NCBI GenBank assembly: GCA_029287395.1
Contig: JARFRF010000194.1
Span: 1-35,576 of the forward strand
Reading direction: 5' to 3'
DNA: 35,576 nucleotides
Origin: Methyloceanibacter sp.
GTDB taxonomy: Bacteria > Pseudomonadota > Alphaproteobacteria > Rhizobiales > Methyloligellaceae
How positions within the stretch are numbered: the first letter of the stretch is position 1; each line of letters begins with the position of its first letter. Below the pieces are notes generated by a model. It was not told the DNA's origin. It ran no database searches and saw only the letters and a list, made by a program, of their open reading frames with translations. Position numbers and translations under genes: made by a program. Positions 24,967-33,784 of the stretch are shown in pieces.

Positions 24967-25212
24967 TTACTGAATCAAGTAAGGCAGAAAACCAAGGAAC
25001 CGTGCCCGCTTAATCGCGCGCGCAAGTTCGCGCTGCTTTTTTGCGGAAACTGCGGTAATGCGGCTCGGCACCATCTTGCCGCGCTCGGACACGTAACGCT
25101 GCAAGAGCTTGACGTCCTTGTAGTCGATCTTGGGAGCCTTGTCGCCGGAGAAGGGGCAGGTCTTACGCCGCCGATAGAACGGGCGGCGAGCTTGCATCGC
25201 GGTCGTGCTCAT
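24967..25212 (-). CDS. rpsR: 30S ribosomal protein S18
   Basis: The 81-residue protein is S18, which pairs with S6 on the 30S platform. [14 protein letters not shown] (about 9-22) and the basic core [39 protein letters not shown] are family signatures. The single Cys in KTCPF remains from the zinc-binding form. Its ATG overlaps the rpsF stop in ATGA, with GAGGATG inside the rpsF end as ribosome-binding site, so S6 and S18 are made in a coupled way. Confidence 0.97.
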   Translation of the reverse strand: MSTTAMQARRPFYRRRKTCPFSGDKAPKIDYKDVKLLQRYVSERGKMVPSRITAVSAKKQRELARAIKRARFLGFLPYLIQ

Positions 25213-25673
25213 TGGGAGTCATCCTCGTTGGCATCTTTGGGGGCGGCGGTTTTTTCCGCGTTAGATTCGCGGGGCGCGCGTTCTCCGCGGTCGCCGCGAT
25301 CATGATCCCGGTCACGGCGCGGGCCACGTCGTCCGTCGCGCTCATCGCGATCAGAGCGGCGCATCATCGCAGATGGGCCATCCTCATGCTCATCCACACG
25401 AATGGTCATGAAGCGGATAACATCCGTGGAGAGACTCATTTGGCGTTCCATCTCGGCCACTGCATTGTGAGGAGCGTCGATGTTCAGGAGAGTGAAGTGC
25501 GCCTTGCGGTTCTTCTTCACGCGATAGGCAAGAGATTTGAGTCCCCAATACTCAGTCTTGGCGACCGACCCGCCGTTGTCCTCGATCAGAGTACGGAAAG
25601 TCTGTTGCAGGCCCTCGACCTGCTGCGTCGAAACGTCCTGGCGTGCCAGGAACACGTGCTCATAGAGAGGCAT
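25209..25673 (-). CDS. rpsF: 30S ribosomal protein S6 with charged C-terminal tail
   Basis: S6 binds S18 and 16S rRNA on the 30S platform. The core (about residues 1-95) has [15 protein letters not shown], the [24 protein letters not shown] segment and the VIRFMTIRV strand. The remaining 55 residues are dominated by Arg, Asp and Glu and are probably disordered, giving 154 residues against a family norm near 95-135. The ATG is preceded by AAGGAAAGG. It is the first gene of the rpsF-rpsR-DUF2232-rplI operon, and a probable promoter lies about 210 bases upstream. Confidence 0.97.
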   Translation of the reverse strand: MPLYEHVFLARQDVSTQQVEGLQQTFRTLIEDNGGSVAKTEYWGLKSLAYRVKKNRKAHFTLLNIDAPHNAVAEMERQMSLSTDVIRFMTIRVDEHEDGPSAMMRRSDRDERDGRRGPRRDRDHDRGDRGERAPRESNAEKTAAPKDANEDDSQ

Positions 25674-26024
25674 GGTCTGCCTTTCCTTCTTTCTTTTTTG
25701 CTCCGGCGCGAAGCCTCGTCATGGGCGCGATGAAGGAAAAGCCCAAGAAACAACTCTAAAGAGCGCAAGCCCAGAAGAGCGGAGACACGGGAGGGCGGAT
25801 ATTTCCTGCCGTCTGGCCGCGCGAGCGCTGGCACAGAAACCGTCCTCCGTTCAGCCTCCGACCGAAGCGGTTACTGAAAAATGGGACTTATAGTGGTTTG
25901 CGCGGGGTTTGCAAGGCAGTTGGGAAGCTAGACGCGCCGAATATCTCGCCCCGCTTGACAGGTCAGATTGAAACAGTGTCTCTGGCCGGATACCAACCAA
26001 CAAGACGCCGTTTTTTCTAACAAC
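25674..26024. other. Divergent control region between rpsF and fabD
   Basis: This 351-base gap holds no gene that I can support. On the minus strand it contains a leader of about 200 bases for rpsF, with a purine-rich ribosome-binding region next to the start and several GC-rich potential hairpins, for example CCG-CTT-CGG near 25865. On the plus strand, TTGACA at 25955-25960 may be the -35 box of a fabD promoter; the expected -10 position (near 25978) has no good match. The rpsF promoter is listed separately. Confidence 0.5.
25887..25914 (-). promoter_or_regulatory. Probable sigma-70-type promoter of the rpsF operon
   Basis: On the minus strand TTGCAA (25914-25909) and TATAAG (25892-25887) are separated by 16 bases. 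Both boxes match the vegetative consensus at four or more positions. The spacer region includes two copies of GCAAACC four bases apart, the first overlapping the -35 box. Transcription from here would give a leader of about 205 bases before rpsF. Confidence 0.5.
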
Positions 26025-26966
26025 ATGACCATTGCTTTCGTTTTTCCAGGCCAGGGGAGCCAAGCCGTCGGCATGGGCGCTGCGTTGGCCCAAGCCTTTC
26101 CCGCGGCCAAGACGGTTTTCGACGAGGTTGACGACGCCTTGGACCAGAAGCTTTCCACATTGATGTGGGAAGGGCCGGAGGCGGACTTGACCCTAACGGC
26201 GAACGCCCAACCCGCGCTGATGGCAGTTTCGATGGCTGCGATGCGGGCTCTTGAGACAGAGGGCTTCGCGTTGTCAGACAAAGTTGCCTACGTCGCAGGA
26301 CACTCTTTGGGTGAATACGCCGCACTGGCCGCAGCTGGAGCGTTGAGCCTTGCCGATACGGCACGGCTGCTAAAGACGCGCGGCCGAGCCATGCAGGATG
26401 CGGTTCCGGTCGGCGAGGGCGCCATGGCCGCGTTGCTGGGTGCTGACTTAAAGCAGGCGCAGGAACTAGCTGAGGCAGCGTCCGAGGGCGAGTGTTGCCA
26501 GGCGGCAAACGACAACGCTCAGGGTCAGGTCGTTATCTCCGGCAAGAAAACAGCTATCGAGCGGGCTGTGGCCTTGGCGCCTAAATTCGGAGTCCGCCGC
26601 GCGGTTCTGCTTCCGGTTAGTGCGCCGTTCCATTGTGCGCTGATGCAACCCGCCGCTGATGTCATGGCGGAGGCGCTGGCGTCAGTCATGATATCTGCGC
26701 CGGCCGTGCCGCTCGTCGCGAACGTTTTGGCTGAACCCATCATGGATCCGGAGGACATTCGCTCTCGTCTCGTGGAGCAGGTGACGAGCATGGTGCGTTG
26801 GCGGGAGACGATGCAGTTTCTTGCGAGCAATGGCGTTGACGCGATGTATGAGGTTGGCTCGGGTAGGGTGCTGACTGGAATGGCGAGGCGCCTCGATGGC
26901 GTAGAGGCGCGCAGCATTGGGACGCCTGAAGAATTGGAAAGCGCCGCAGCCGCATTGAACGGCTAG
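26025..26966 (+). CDS. fabD: Malonyl-CoA:ACP transacylase
   Basis: FabD moves malonyl from CoA to acyl carrier protein for fatty-acid synthesis. The 313-residue protein begins MTIAFVFPGQGSQAVGMG, the family N-terminus; the catalytic Ser is at 94 in GHSLGEYAAL and the His at 203 in SAPFHCALM, with Gln11 in the oxyanion hole (GQGSQ). The frame is open to 25968, but ATG at 26025 matches the family start. The ribosome-binding site is weak. fabG, acpP and fabF follow on the same strand. Confidence 0.96.
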   Translation: MTIAFVFPGQGSQAVGMGAALAQAFPAAKTVFDEVDDALDQKLSTLMWEGPEADLTLTANAQPALMAVSMAAMRALETEGFALSDKVAYVAGHSLGEYAALAAAGALSLADTARLLKTRGRAMQDAVPVGEGAMAALLGADLKQAQELAEAASEGECCQAANDNAQGQVVISGKKTAIERAVALAPKFGVRRAVLLPVSAPFHCALMQPAADVMAEALASVMISAPAVPLVANVLAEPIMDPEDIRSRLVEQVTSMVRWRETMQFLASNGVDAMYEVGSGRVLTGMARRLDGVEARSIGTPEELESAAAALNG

Positions 26967-26997
26967 ACGCGCGCAGAGCTTAGGGAGGGACCCGAAT

Positions 26998-27735
26998 ATG
27001 TTCGACCTCAGTGGGAAGGGTGCTCTTGTAACGGGTGCAACTGGCGGCATCGGCGGGGCGATCGCAAGAGCCTTAGTTGATCAAGGCGCGACTGTCGCTA
27101 TTTCAGGAACGAATGCTGCAAAGCTGGAAGAGCTTTCCGGCGAACTCGGCGATCGCGTTTCTGTGCTGCCCTGCGATCTTCGTGACCGGGCAGCAGTCGC
27201 TGCCCTTGCAGAGGATGCGGAAAAGGCCCTCGGCCAAGTCGACATCCTCGTGAACAATGCCGGCATCACCAAGGACAACCTCTTTATGCGTATGAAGGAT
27301 GAAGAGTGGGACGATGTCTTGGCGGTCAACCTCACGTCGGTCTTTACGCTGACGCGCGGAGTCCTCCGTGGCATGATGCGCCGCAGGGGTGGGCGCATCA
27401 TCAACATCGCGTCGATTTCGGGTGTTTTTGGGAATCCAGGGCAGGGCAACTACGCAGCCTCCAAGGCCGGTCTAGTGGGCATGACCAAGTCTTTGGCCCG
27501 GGAAGTCGCCGCGCGTGGAATCACCGCTAATTGCATTGCTCCCGGTTTCATCTCCACACCGATGACCGATGCCTTGACCGAGAGGCAAACCGAGGCTATT
27601 GCCGCCGCTATTCCGGCGCAAGCCTTCGGCAAGCCGGATGATATTGCCGCCGCAGTCGTGTTTTTCGCAAGCGATGAAGCGTCTTACGTCACTGGCGAAA
27701 CAATGCACGTGAACGGCGGGATGATCATGGTCTAG
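26998..27735 (+). CDS. fabG: 3-oxoacyl-ACP reductase
   Basis: FabG reduces 3-oxoacyl-ACP to 3-hydroxyacyl-ACP with NADPH. The 245-residue protein has TGATGGIG (12-19), NNAGITKDN (about 86-94), and the catalytic Ser139, Tyr152 and Lys156 (NYAASK). The C-terminal VTGETMHVNGGMIM is typical of FabG. The ATG has GGGAGGGA eight bases upstream. It follows fabD by 31 bases and is clearly in the same operon. Confidence 0.96.
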   Translation: MFDLSGKGALVTGATGGIGGAIARALVDQGATVAISGTNAAKLEELSGELGDRVSVLPCDLRDRAAVAALAEDAEKALGQVDILVNNAGITKDNLFMRMKDEEWDDVLAVNLTSVFTLTRGVLRGMMRRRGGRIINIASISGVFGNPGQGNYAASKAGLVGMTKSLAREVAARGITANCIAPGFISTPMTDALTERQTEAIAAAIPAQAFGKPDDIAAAVVFFASDEASYVTGETMHVNGGMIMV

Positions 27736-27833
27736 AGGCCTTGGATACGGCGATCGTACTGGGCGTGAAGTGAATTTTTGCAAACCAGTCTTCGAGTTAG
27801 GGGCTTCTGGCAATGTCATTTAGAGTATGTTAG

Positions 27834-27849
27834 GCAAACGGCCGTTTGC
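27834..27849. promoter_or_regulatory. Perfect 16-bp palindrome in the fabG-acpP gap
   Basis: GCAAACGGCCGTTTGC reads the same on both strands. Six bases downstream lies TTGACA (27856-27861), a perfect -35 box, itself within a second inverted repeat GGGGCT...AGCCCC (27851-27873). The expected -10 position near 27880 has no good match. A regulator-binding site for a separate acpP promoter is a reasonable inference; a hairpin affecting the fabG-acpP message is the alternative. Confidence 0.45.
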
Positions 27850-27986
27850 GGGGGCTTGACAAAGAACAGCCCCACCGCGATCAACCCTCCGGAAGAACCA
27901 TTAGAGGGTGACTTGGGCCGGGGGCTTGTGCTCTGGGGTACGCGAGGCCACAAGGATTTGAGAGTTGAAGGGACGGTGAAGAGGAT

Positions 27987-28223
27987 ATGAGCGATATCTC
28001 TGAGCGCGTAAAAAAAATTGTTGTCGAGCATCTCGGCGTTGAGGCCGATAAGGTGACTGACAACGCAAGCTTCATCGACGATTTAGGGGCAGATAGCCTA
28101 GACACAGTCGAATTGGTGATGGCTTTCGAAGAGGAGTTCGGTTGCGAAATTCCGGACGACGCTGCCGAAACTATTCTCACGGTAGGCGACGCCATCAAAT
28201 TTCTCGATAAGAACTCGGCTTAG
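27987..28223 (+). CDS. acpP: Acyl carrier protein
   Basis: The 78-residue acidic protein carries growing acyl chains on a 4'-phosphopantetheine arm attached to Ser37 in [10 protein letters not shown]. The helical pattern and length are normal ([21 protein letters not shown] start). GAGGAT lies directly before the ATG. It lies 251 bases after fabG, in a gap with a palindrome and possible promoter, which suits the much higher expression that ACP needs. Confidence 0.98.
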   Translation: MSDISERVKKIVVEHLGVEADKVTDNASFIDDLGADSLDTVELVMAFEEEFGCEIPDDAAETILTVGDAIKFLDKNSA

Positions 28224-28334
28224 TGCGGGCTCCTGGATCGGCCTGGTTGCTGATCTATGAGTTCAGACCACGAGCGATCCGGCCCGGTGGGGCCGATCCT
28301 CACACCCAATTTCGAAGGATCTGGCTTAGCCGCG

Positions 28335-29600
28335 ATGCGACGTGTGGTCATTACAGGTCTCGGTCTCGTTTCACCCCTAGGCTCTGGCTATGAGGCGGGG
28401 TGGAAGCGTCTGACGGCGAGTGAAAACGCCGCGAAGCGGATCGAGGACTTCGACGTCTCCGATTTATCGTGTCAGGTTGCCTGTCAGGTCCCGAGGGGTG
28501 ATGGCAGCAACGGTACATTCAATCCGAGCGATTGGATGGAGCCGAAGGAACAGCGCAAGGTCGATGATTTCATCATCTACGCCATGAGCGCTGCGACCCA
28601 GGCACTGAACGATGCGGGCTGGCAGCCGACGTCATATGAAGATCAAACCCGGACAGGCGTTCTGATCGGTTCCGGCATCGGTGGTCTCCAGGGTATTGAG
28701 AAGACGTCACTCCTGTTTAACGACAAGGGGCCACGTCGGGTGAGCCCGTTTTTTATACCTGGGCGTCTGATCAATCTGGCCTCCGGCTATGTCTCGATTG
28801 AGCATGGACTGAAAGGGCCCAATCACTCGGTCGTAACGGCTTGCTCCACAGGCGCCCATGCGATCGGCGATGCTTCTCGCCTTGTCGCATTTGGCGATGC
28901 GGACGTCATGGTGGCCGGCGGCACCGAGTCTCCGGTGTGCCGTCTGTCTTTGGCTGGTTTCGCGGCATGTCGTGCGCTCTCGACCAACTTCAACGATGCG
29001 CCGCAAAAGGCCTCCCGCCCCTATGATCGTGATCGCGACGGTTTCGTTATGGGGGAGGGTGCCGGGGTCGTCGTGATTGAGGAGCTCGAGCACGCCAAGG
29101 CGCGCGGCGCAAACATCTACGCCGAAGTTATTGGGTATGGGCTCTCAGGTGACGCCTTCCATATTACGGCGCCGGCAGAAGATGGCGATGGCGCCTATCG
29201 GTGCATGACTGCAGCAGTCAAGCGCGCTGGAATTGACGCAGCCGATATTGACTATATCAACGCGCATGGAACATCCACGCCTATGGGCGATGAGATTGAG
29301 CTGGGTGCGGTCGAGCGCCTATTCGGCAACGCCGCCGGCAAGGTTTCCATGTCTTCTACGAAGTCAGCGACGGGACATTTGTTGGGCGCCGCTGGCGCAG
29401 TCGAGGCGATCTTTTCTGTCTTGGCCATCCGGGACAACATTGCCCCCCCAACGCTCAACCTCGACAACCCTTCCGTCTCGACCGCTATAGACCTCGTGCC
29501 GCATAAAGCGCGGCAACGGAATATCGACACAGTGTTGTCGAACTCGTTCGGCTTTGGTGGCACCAACGCTTCATTAGTGATGCGTCGCTACGCAGCCTAG
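28335..29600 (+). CDS. fabF: 3-oxoacyl-ACP synthase II
   Basis: FabF condenses malonyl-ACP with acyl-ACP to lengthen fatty acids. With ATG at 28335 it has 421 residues, beginning MRRVVITGLGLVSPLG as in its relatives. The catalytic residues are Cys170 (TACSTGAHA), His311 (NAHGTST) and His348 (TGHLLGAAG). The frame is open to an ATG at 28257, which would add 26 residues that look non-conserved. GAAGGA lies rather far (about 15 bases) from the chosen start. The DWMEPKEQRKVDDFI segment and SPFFIPGRLINL are characteristic of alphaproteobacterial FabF. Confidence 0.96.
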   Translation: MRRVVITGLGLVSPLGSGYEAGWKRLTASENAAKRIEDFDVSDLSCQVACQVPRGDGSNGTFNPSDWMEPKEQRKVDDFIIYAMSAATQALNDAGWQPTSYEDQTRTGVLIGSGIGGLQGIEKTSLLFNDKGPRRVSPFFIPGRLINLASGYVSIEHGLKGPNHSVVTACSTGAHAIGDASRLVAFGDADVMVAGGTESPVCRLSLAGFAACRALSTNFNDAPQKASRPYDRDRDGFVMGEGAGVVVIEELEHAKARGANIYAEVIGYGLSGDAFHITAPAEDGDGAYRCMTAAVKRAGIDAADIDYINAHGTSTPMGDEIELGAVERLFGNAAGKVSMSSTKSATGHLLGAAGAVEAIFSVLAIRDNIAPPTLNLDNPSVSTAIDLVPHKARQRNIDTVLSNSFGFGGTNASLVMRRYAA

Positions 29601-29687
29601 CGTTTCAATGGTTGTCGGGCTAAACACCCTTTCGCCATATTTGCTGGGAAAGTGGCGCAATTACTCTAAGGGTCGCGCTCATCTAGT

Positions 29688-31226
29688 ATGACATCGTCGC
29701 GAAACACCCCACCGCCTCCGCCGAAAGGTGGCCGTCGCCAGGTCATGATCGATCCGGCGACTGGCAGGAAATACCTTGTTGATCCCGTCACAGGACATCG
29801 GACCCCATATGGGCAGCCCCAAGCTGCGCAAACAACGCACCCACAAGCTCCGCAACAGCCTGCTCAAGCGCCACAGCGTCCGCCTCAGGCTGCGCCACAT
29901 CCACCTCAAGCGCCGCAACATCCCACTCAGGCCGCGCAACGACCGGCTCAACCTGCCCAGCGACCGCCCCTGGCGGCGCAGCGTCCTCCTCATGCGCCGC
30001 AACGTCCCCCGGTAAACTTGGCGGCAGACAGTCCCGCCGAGGCGCTTGTGCCGCAGCGGCCGCCGGAGCTGCCGGCTCACGACGAGGAAGAAGAATATTC
30101 GCGGCCGGTGCTGCGAATGTTCGACGGGTTGCTGAACTTCGTACTTATTGTGCTCGTCGCGGTTGCAGGTTTCTTCTACTTCCTGAAAGTCGAGTTCGAT
30201 CGACCGGGTCCGCTTGAGATCTCTACGATTTTCGTCGTGCCAAAAGGATCGAGCACGACCTCTATCGCGAACCGGCTTACCGAAGAAGGCATCATTTCGG
30301 ACACGCGCATCTTCATGGCGTCGATCTTTTACTTCATGAGGCTCAAGGGCGACGGGACGCTGAAGGCGGGTGAGTATCAATTCGACAAACATGCGACTAT
30401 GCGTGAGGTGCTCAACACCTTGGTCGACGGGAAGTCCGTTCAGTACAGGATTACCTTTCCGGAAGGCTGGACCAGCGAGCAGATCGTCAAGCGCATCTCG
30501 GCAAATGCAGAGCTAGACGGTGTTGTCAGTGCGATACCGCCAGAGGGCTCCTTGCTGCCCGACACATACAGCTTCGGGACAAGAGACTCGAAGGACGATA
30601 TTCTTGAGCGGATGCACGCCGCGCACCGCAAGTTCCTCGCTCAAGTCTGGGACGAACGCGACCGGGACATCATGGTCAAGACGCCGGAGGAGGCCGTAAT
30701 TCTGGCCTCCATCGTTGAGAAGGAGACGGGCGTGGCCGAAGAGCGTCCACGAATCGCAGCCGTCTTCAATAATCGGCTTCGCAAAGGTATGCGCTTGCAG
30801 TCGGACCCCACCATCATCTATGGCATTTTTGGTGGGTCGGGAAACCGAGATCATCCCATCACACGGGATGAGCTCAAGGAGAAAAACCCCTACAATACTT
30901 ACCAAATCAATGGTTTGCCCCCGACGCCTATCGGCAATCCCGGCAGGGCTGCGATCGAGGCAGTGCTTAAGCCAGCGAAGACCGACGAACTCTATTTTGT
31001 TGCCGATGGCACGGGGGGTCATGACTTCTCGAAAACACTTGCCGAGCACAATAAGAAAGTCGCTAAGTGGCGGAAAATCGAACGCGAGATCCGTGCGCGG
31101 CAGAAGGCCGAGGAAGAGGCGGCCAAGTTGGCGGCAGAGCGGGGCATGTTGTTGCCGGAAGGCGAGGACGGCCTTACCGCAACCGGCGGTCCAGTAGGAT
31201 GGCCGCAGCGCAATCCGGTTCGATAG
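29688..31226 (+). CDS. mltG: Endolytic transglycosylase MltG with Pro/Gln-rich N-terminus
   Basis: MltG (YceG family) cuts nascent glycan strands at the inner membrane and so sets their length. The 512-residue protein has a cytoplasmic N-terminal part of about 145 residues, one membrane span (about 149-166), a LysM-like segment (about 180-250) and the catalytic domain. ASIVEKETG (340-348) contains the conserved Glu pair of the active site, followed by VFNNRLRKGMRLQSDPTIIYG and YNTYQINGLPPTPIGNPG. The N-terminal part is unusual: residues 43-108 are almost only Pro, Gln, Ala, His and Arg in short repeats. The C-terminal tail is charged. It follows fabF, the usual order in this group. Confidence 0.95.
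   Translation: MTSSRNTPPPPPKGGRRQVMIDPATGRKYLVDPVTGHRTPYGQPQAAQTTHPQAPQQPAQAPQRPPQAAPHPPQAPQHPTQAAQRPAQPAQRPPLAAQRPPHAPQRPPVNLAADSPAEALVPQRPPELPAHDEEEEYSRPVLRMFDGLLNFVLIVLVAVAGFFYFLKVEFDRPGPLEISTIFVVPKGSSTTSIANRLTEEGIISDTRIFMASIFYFMRLKGDGTLKAGEYQFDKHATMREVLNTLVDGKSVQYRITFPEGWTSEQIVKRISANAELDGVVSAIPPEGSLLPDTYSFGTRDSKDDILERMHAAHRKFLAQVWDERDRDIMVKTPEEAVILASIVEKETGVAEERPRIAAVFNNRLRKGMRLQSDPTIIYGIFGGSGNRDHPITRDELKEKNPYNTYQINGLPPTPIGNPGRAAIEAVLKPAKTDELYFVADGTGGHDFSKTLAEHNKKVAKWRKIEREIRARQKAEEEAAKLAAERGMLLPEGEDGLTATGGPVGWPQRNPVR
29814..30011 (+). repeat. Degenerate short tandem repeats coding Pro/Gln-rich tract
   Basis: Inside mltG, variants of PQAPQ, PAQ and QRPP recur through residues 43-108. The DNA shows repeated CCNCANCG-type units with many substitutions, so the array is old or under selection for composition rather than sequence. 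Such tracts can change length by slippage. Confidence 0.6.
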
Positions 31227-31373
31227 CGAGTCCTGTGCTCGACATCTGGTTCCAATCAATAGTCGACGTTGTAATTGCGTCTTGGGCGATTCGGTTCCGA
31301 CTCGGGTATAAAACGCGCAAATGACCGTCCGCGCGGCGGCACTCATCAAGCCGGGTAGGGGTGGGTACAACCA

Positions 31374-32261
31374 ATGGCCTTGAAGAGCATGACCGGATTT
31401 GCCCGGTCCGACGGAAGCCACGGCGATGCTCGTTGGCATTGGGAGGTCCGCAGCGTCAATGGCCGTTCGTTGGATTTGCGTCTGCGTTTGCCTCCCGGGC
31501 TAGAGCGGCTTGAGCCGCAGGTCCGTGCGCTGTGTCAAGAAAAGCTGGTGCGTGGCAATTGCACCGTCTCACTTTCGTTGAAGCGCGAGGCCGGCCAGCC
31601 GGAAATCCGACTGAACGAGACTGCGCTTAGCGAGGCACTGGCCGTGGCTGAGCAGGCACAAAGACAAACATTTCTTCAGCCGGCCAAACTCGACACGCTT
31701 CTTGGCATGCGTGGCGTTGTCGAGGTTGCCGAGCCCGAGGAAAGCGAAGAGCGACGGGAAGCACTCGCTTCCGCGCTGCTCGCGAGTCTATCGGCGGCGC
31801 TGGATCAACTAGTCACTGCGCGCATTGCTGAGGGCGAGCGACTTGCGGAGGTCATTGGAACTCAGCTCACGGGGATTCAAACGCTGGTTGCTCGGGCGAC
31901 AGACTGTATGTCGAAGCAGCCCGAGCTGATCGCGGAGCGGCTTCGGGAACAAATCGCTCGGTTGGACGAGGCTGGCGCGTCAATGGATCCGGATCGCTTA
32001 TATCAGGAAGGACTTCTCCTCGCAGCCAAGGCAGACATTCAAGAAGAACTCGAACGGCTCACGGCCCACGTGGCAGCGGCTCGGGAGTTGATCGACAGCG
32101 GTCAGCCCGCCGGCCGCAAGCTTGAGTTTCTTGCACAGGAGTTCAACCGGGAAGCCAACACAACGTGTTCCAAAGCCATTGATATTGAAGTCAGCAGAAT
32201 CGGGCTTGAGCTCAAGTCTGTGATCGACCAACTGCGCGAGCAGGTTCAGAACATTGAGTGA
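31374..32261 (+). CDS. YicC-family endoribonuclease-like protein
   Basis: The 295-residue protein has the YicC N-terminal signature ALKSMTGFARSDG, then WEVRSVNGRSLDLRLRLPPGLERLEP (about 23-48), and the C-terminal DUF1732 block with LAQEFNREANTTCSKAIDIEVSRIGLELKSVIDQLREQVQNIE. Members form hexamers and have been linked to RNA cleavage. The yicC-gmk pair is widespread. A possible promoter, TTGGGC (31282-31287) and TATAAA (31307-31312), lies upstream with a 19-base spacer. The next gene, gmk, starts ten bases after the stop. Confidence 0.93.
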   Translation: MALKSMTGFARSDGSHGDARWHWEVRSVNGRSLDLRLRLPPGLERLEPQVRALCQEKLVRGNCTVSLSLKREAGQPEIRLNETALSEALAVAEQAQRQTFLQPAKLDTLLGMRGVVEVAEPEESEERREALASALLASLSAALDQLVTARIAEGERLAEVIGTQLTGIQTLVARATDCMSKQPELIAERLREQIARLDEAGASMDPDRLYQEGLLLAAKADIQEELERLTAHVAAARELIDSGQPAGRKLEFLAQEFNREANTTCSKAIDIEVSRIGLELKSVIDQLREQVQNIE

Positions 32262-32270
32262 GGCCTATAG

Positions 32271-32915
32271 ATGAGTTCTCCAAAAGAGACGATCGATCGC
32301 CGCGGCCTCATGCTCGTGCTGTCTTCACCATCGGGTGCAGGGAAGACGACGATTGCGCGGCGTGTTCTTGCTGAGGATCCCGAGATTACGGCCTCCATTT
32401 CGCATACCACGCGGCCCAGGCGTCCGAGCGAAGTGGACGGCAAAGACTACCACTTCGTCGACAAACAAACGTTCACGCAAATGCGCGACCAAAAGGCTTT
32501 CTTAGAGTGGGCGCTCGTGTTCGACAATTTTTATGGAACGACGCGCGCGCCCGTTGCAGAGTCGCTAAAGCGGGGTCGTGACGTTCTGTTCGACGTGGAC
32601 TGGCAGGGCGCGGAGTCGCTACGGACGCAAGCAGGGCAAGACGTTGTCTCCGTTTTCGTACTACCGCCGACAGCCGGCGCTCTTGAAGAGCGGCTGAAGG
32701 CCAGGGCGCAGGACTCCGACAACGTCGTAGCTCGCCGCATGGCAGGCGCGAGTAACGAGATTCGAGCGTGGGATAAGTACGACTACGTGCTCATCAATTT
32801 TGACGTCGACAAGTCCGTAGAGGCGGTGCACGCGGTCCTTGCGGCTGAGCGGCTCAAGAGATCGCGGCTCACAGGGCTACAAGGCTTCGTCGAGGGCTTG
32901 CTGACCGAACTCTAA
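32271..32915 (+). CDS. gmk: Guanylate kinase
   Basis: Gmk turns GMP into GDP with ATP. The 214-residue protein has the P-loop [10 protein letters not shown] (18-27), the GMP-binding segment [22 protein letters not shown] (about 43-64), [12 protein letters not shown] (about 82-93), DVDWQGA (about 108-114) and the lid-region Arg-rich RRMAGA. GAGG precedes the ATG. It ends convergent with rsmA, and the two stop codons overlap (32912-32915), so no terminator lies between them. Confidence 0.97.
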   Translation: MSSPKETIDRRGLMLVLSSPSGAGKTTIARRVLAEDPEITASISHTTRPRRPSEVDGKDYHFVDKQTFTQMRDQKAFLEWALVFDNFYGTTRAPVAESLKRGRDVLFDVDWQGAESLRTQAGQDVVSVFVLPPTAGALEERLKARAQDSDNVVARRMAGASNEIRAWDKYDYVLINFDVDKSVEAVHAVLAAERLKRSRLTGLQGFVEGLLTEL

Positions 32916-33784
32916 TTGTTAGCGGCGCCGGTTTGTGGGGGCTCGACTGATAGCGTGTTTGCGATGCGGCAAAAGTCCGCGACCTGCAAGGTTTCGGCTC
33001 GCGCCTTCGGATCGAGACCAAGACGAGTCAAGAGCCGCTCCGGATCGGATGTGACTTGTTTAAGGCTAGCGCGAAGCATCTTGCGTCGCTGACCGAAGGC
33101 GGCGGCGGTCACCCTTTCCAGCATCTCGATATTGCATGCCGGTGCCGGGACCTCTTTTGGGACGAGGCGGACAACGGCTGAAGCGACCTTGGGTTTCGGC
33201 GTAAACGCGTCTGGCGACAGCGAGAACAGGATGCGCGGGTTCGAGCGCCATTGGGACAGGACTGAGAGGCGCCCGTAGTCCTTAGTGCCTGGCGCCGCGA
33301 CGATGCGTTCGGCGACCTCCCGCTGAAACATGAGCACGAGACTGTCAAACCAGGGAGGCCATGGTTCAGATTTCAGCCAACCCACGAGAAGTGACGTGCC
33401 GACACTATATGGAAGATTGGCGACCACGCGCGCTGGTCTCTTGATCCGCAGTGCCGGGAAATCGATTTCGCGTGCGTCTCCGCTTACGATTTCTAGGCGA
33501 CCCGGGTAGGCCGCGGCAATGCCTTGAAGTGGCGGAAGACAGCGCTCGTCACGTTCGATGACGATGACATTCGCAGCGCCCTCCATGAGCAAGGCGCGTG
33601 TTAGGCCACCAGGACCAGGGCCGACCTCGAGGACACTGACGCCGTCTAGTGGCCCGGCCGATCGGGCAATCCGGCGTGTCAGATTTAAATCGAGAAGAAA
33701 GTTCTGCCCGAGACTCTTCTTCGCAGAGAGGCCCGCTTCTCGAATGACGTCGCGCAAAGGCGGCAGGCCATCCGGGGTGGTCAT
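32912..33784 (-). CDS. rsmA: 16S rRNA dimethyladenosine transferase
   Basis: RsmA (KsgA) dimethylates two adenines near the 3' end of 16S rRNA late in 30S assembly. The 290-residue protein has [17 protein letters not shown] (about 24-40), SAM motif [17 protein letters not shown] (about 50-65), the acidic [16 protein letters not shown], and motif [10 protein letters not shown] (about 124-131). The start overlaps the pdxA stop in ATGA, so it is translationally coupled to pdxA. The surA-pdxA-rsmA order is conserved in many proteobacteria. Confidence 0.96.
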   Translation of the reverse strand: MTTPDGLPPLRDVIREAGLSAKKSLGQNFLLDLNLTRRIARSAGPLDGVSVLEVGPGPGGLTRALLMEGAANVIVIERDERCLPPLQGIAAAYPGRLEIVSGDAREIDFPALRIKRPARVVANLPYSVGTSLLVGWLKSEPWPPWFDSLVLMFQREVAERIVAAPGTKDYGRLSVLSQWRSNPRILFSLSPDAFTPKPKVASAVVRLVPKEVPAPACNIEMLERVTAAAFGQRRKMLRASLKQVTSDPERLLTRLGLDPKARAETLQVADFCRIANTLSVEPPQTGAANN

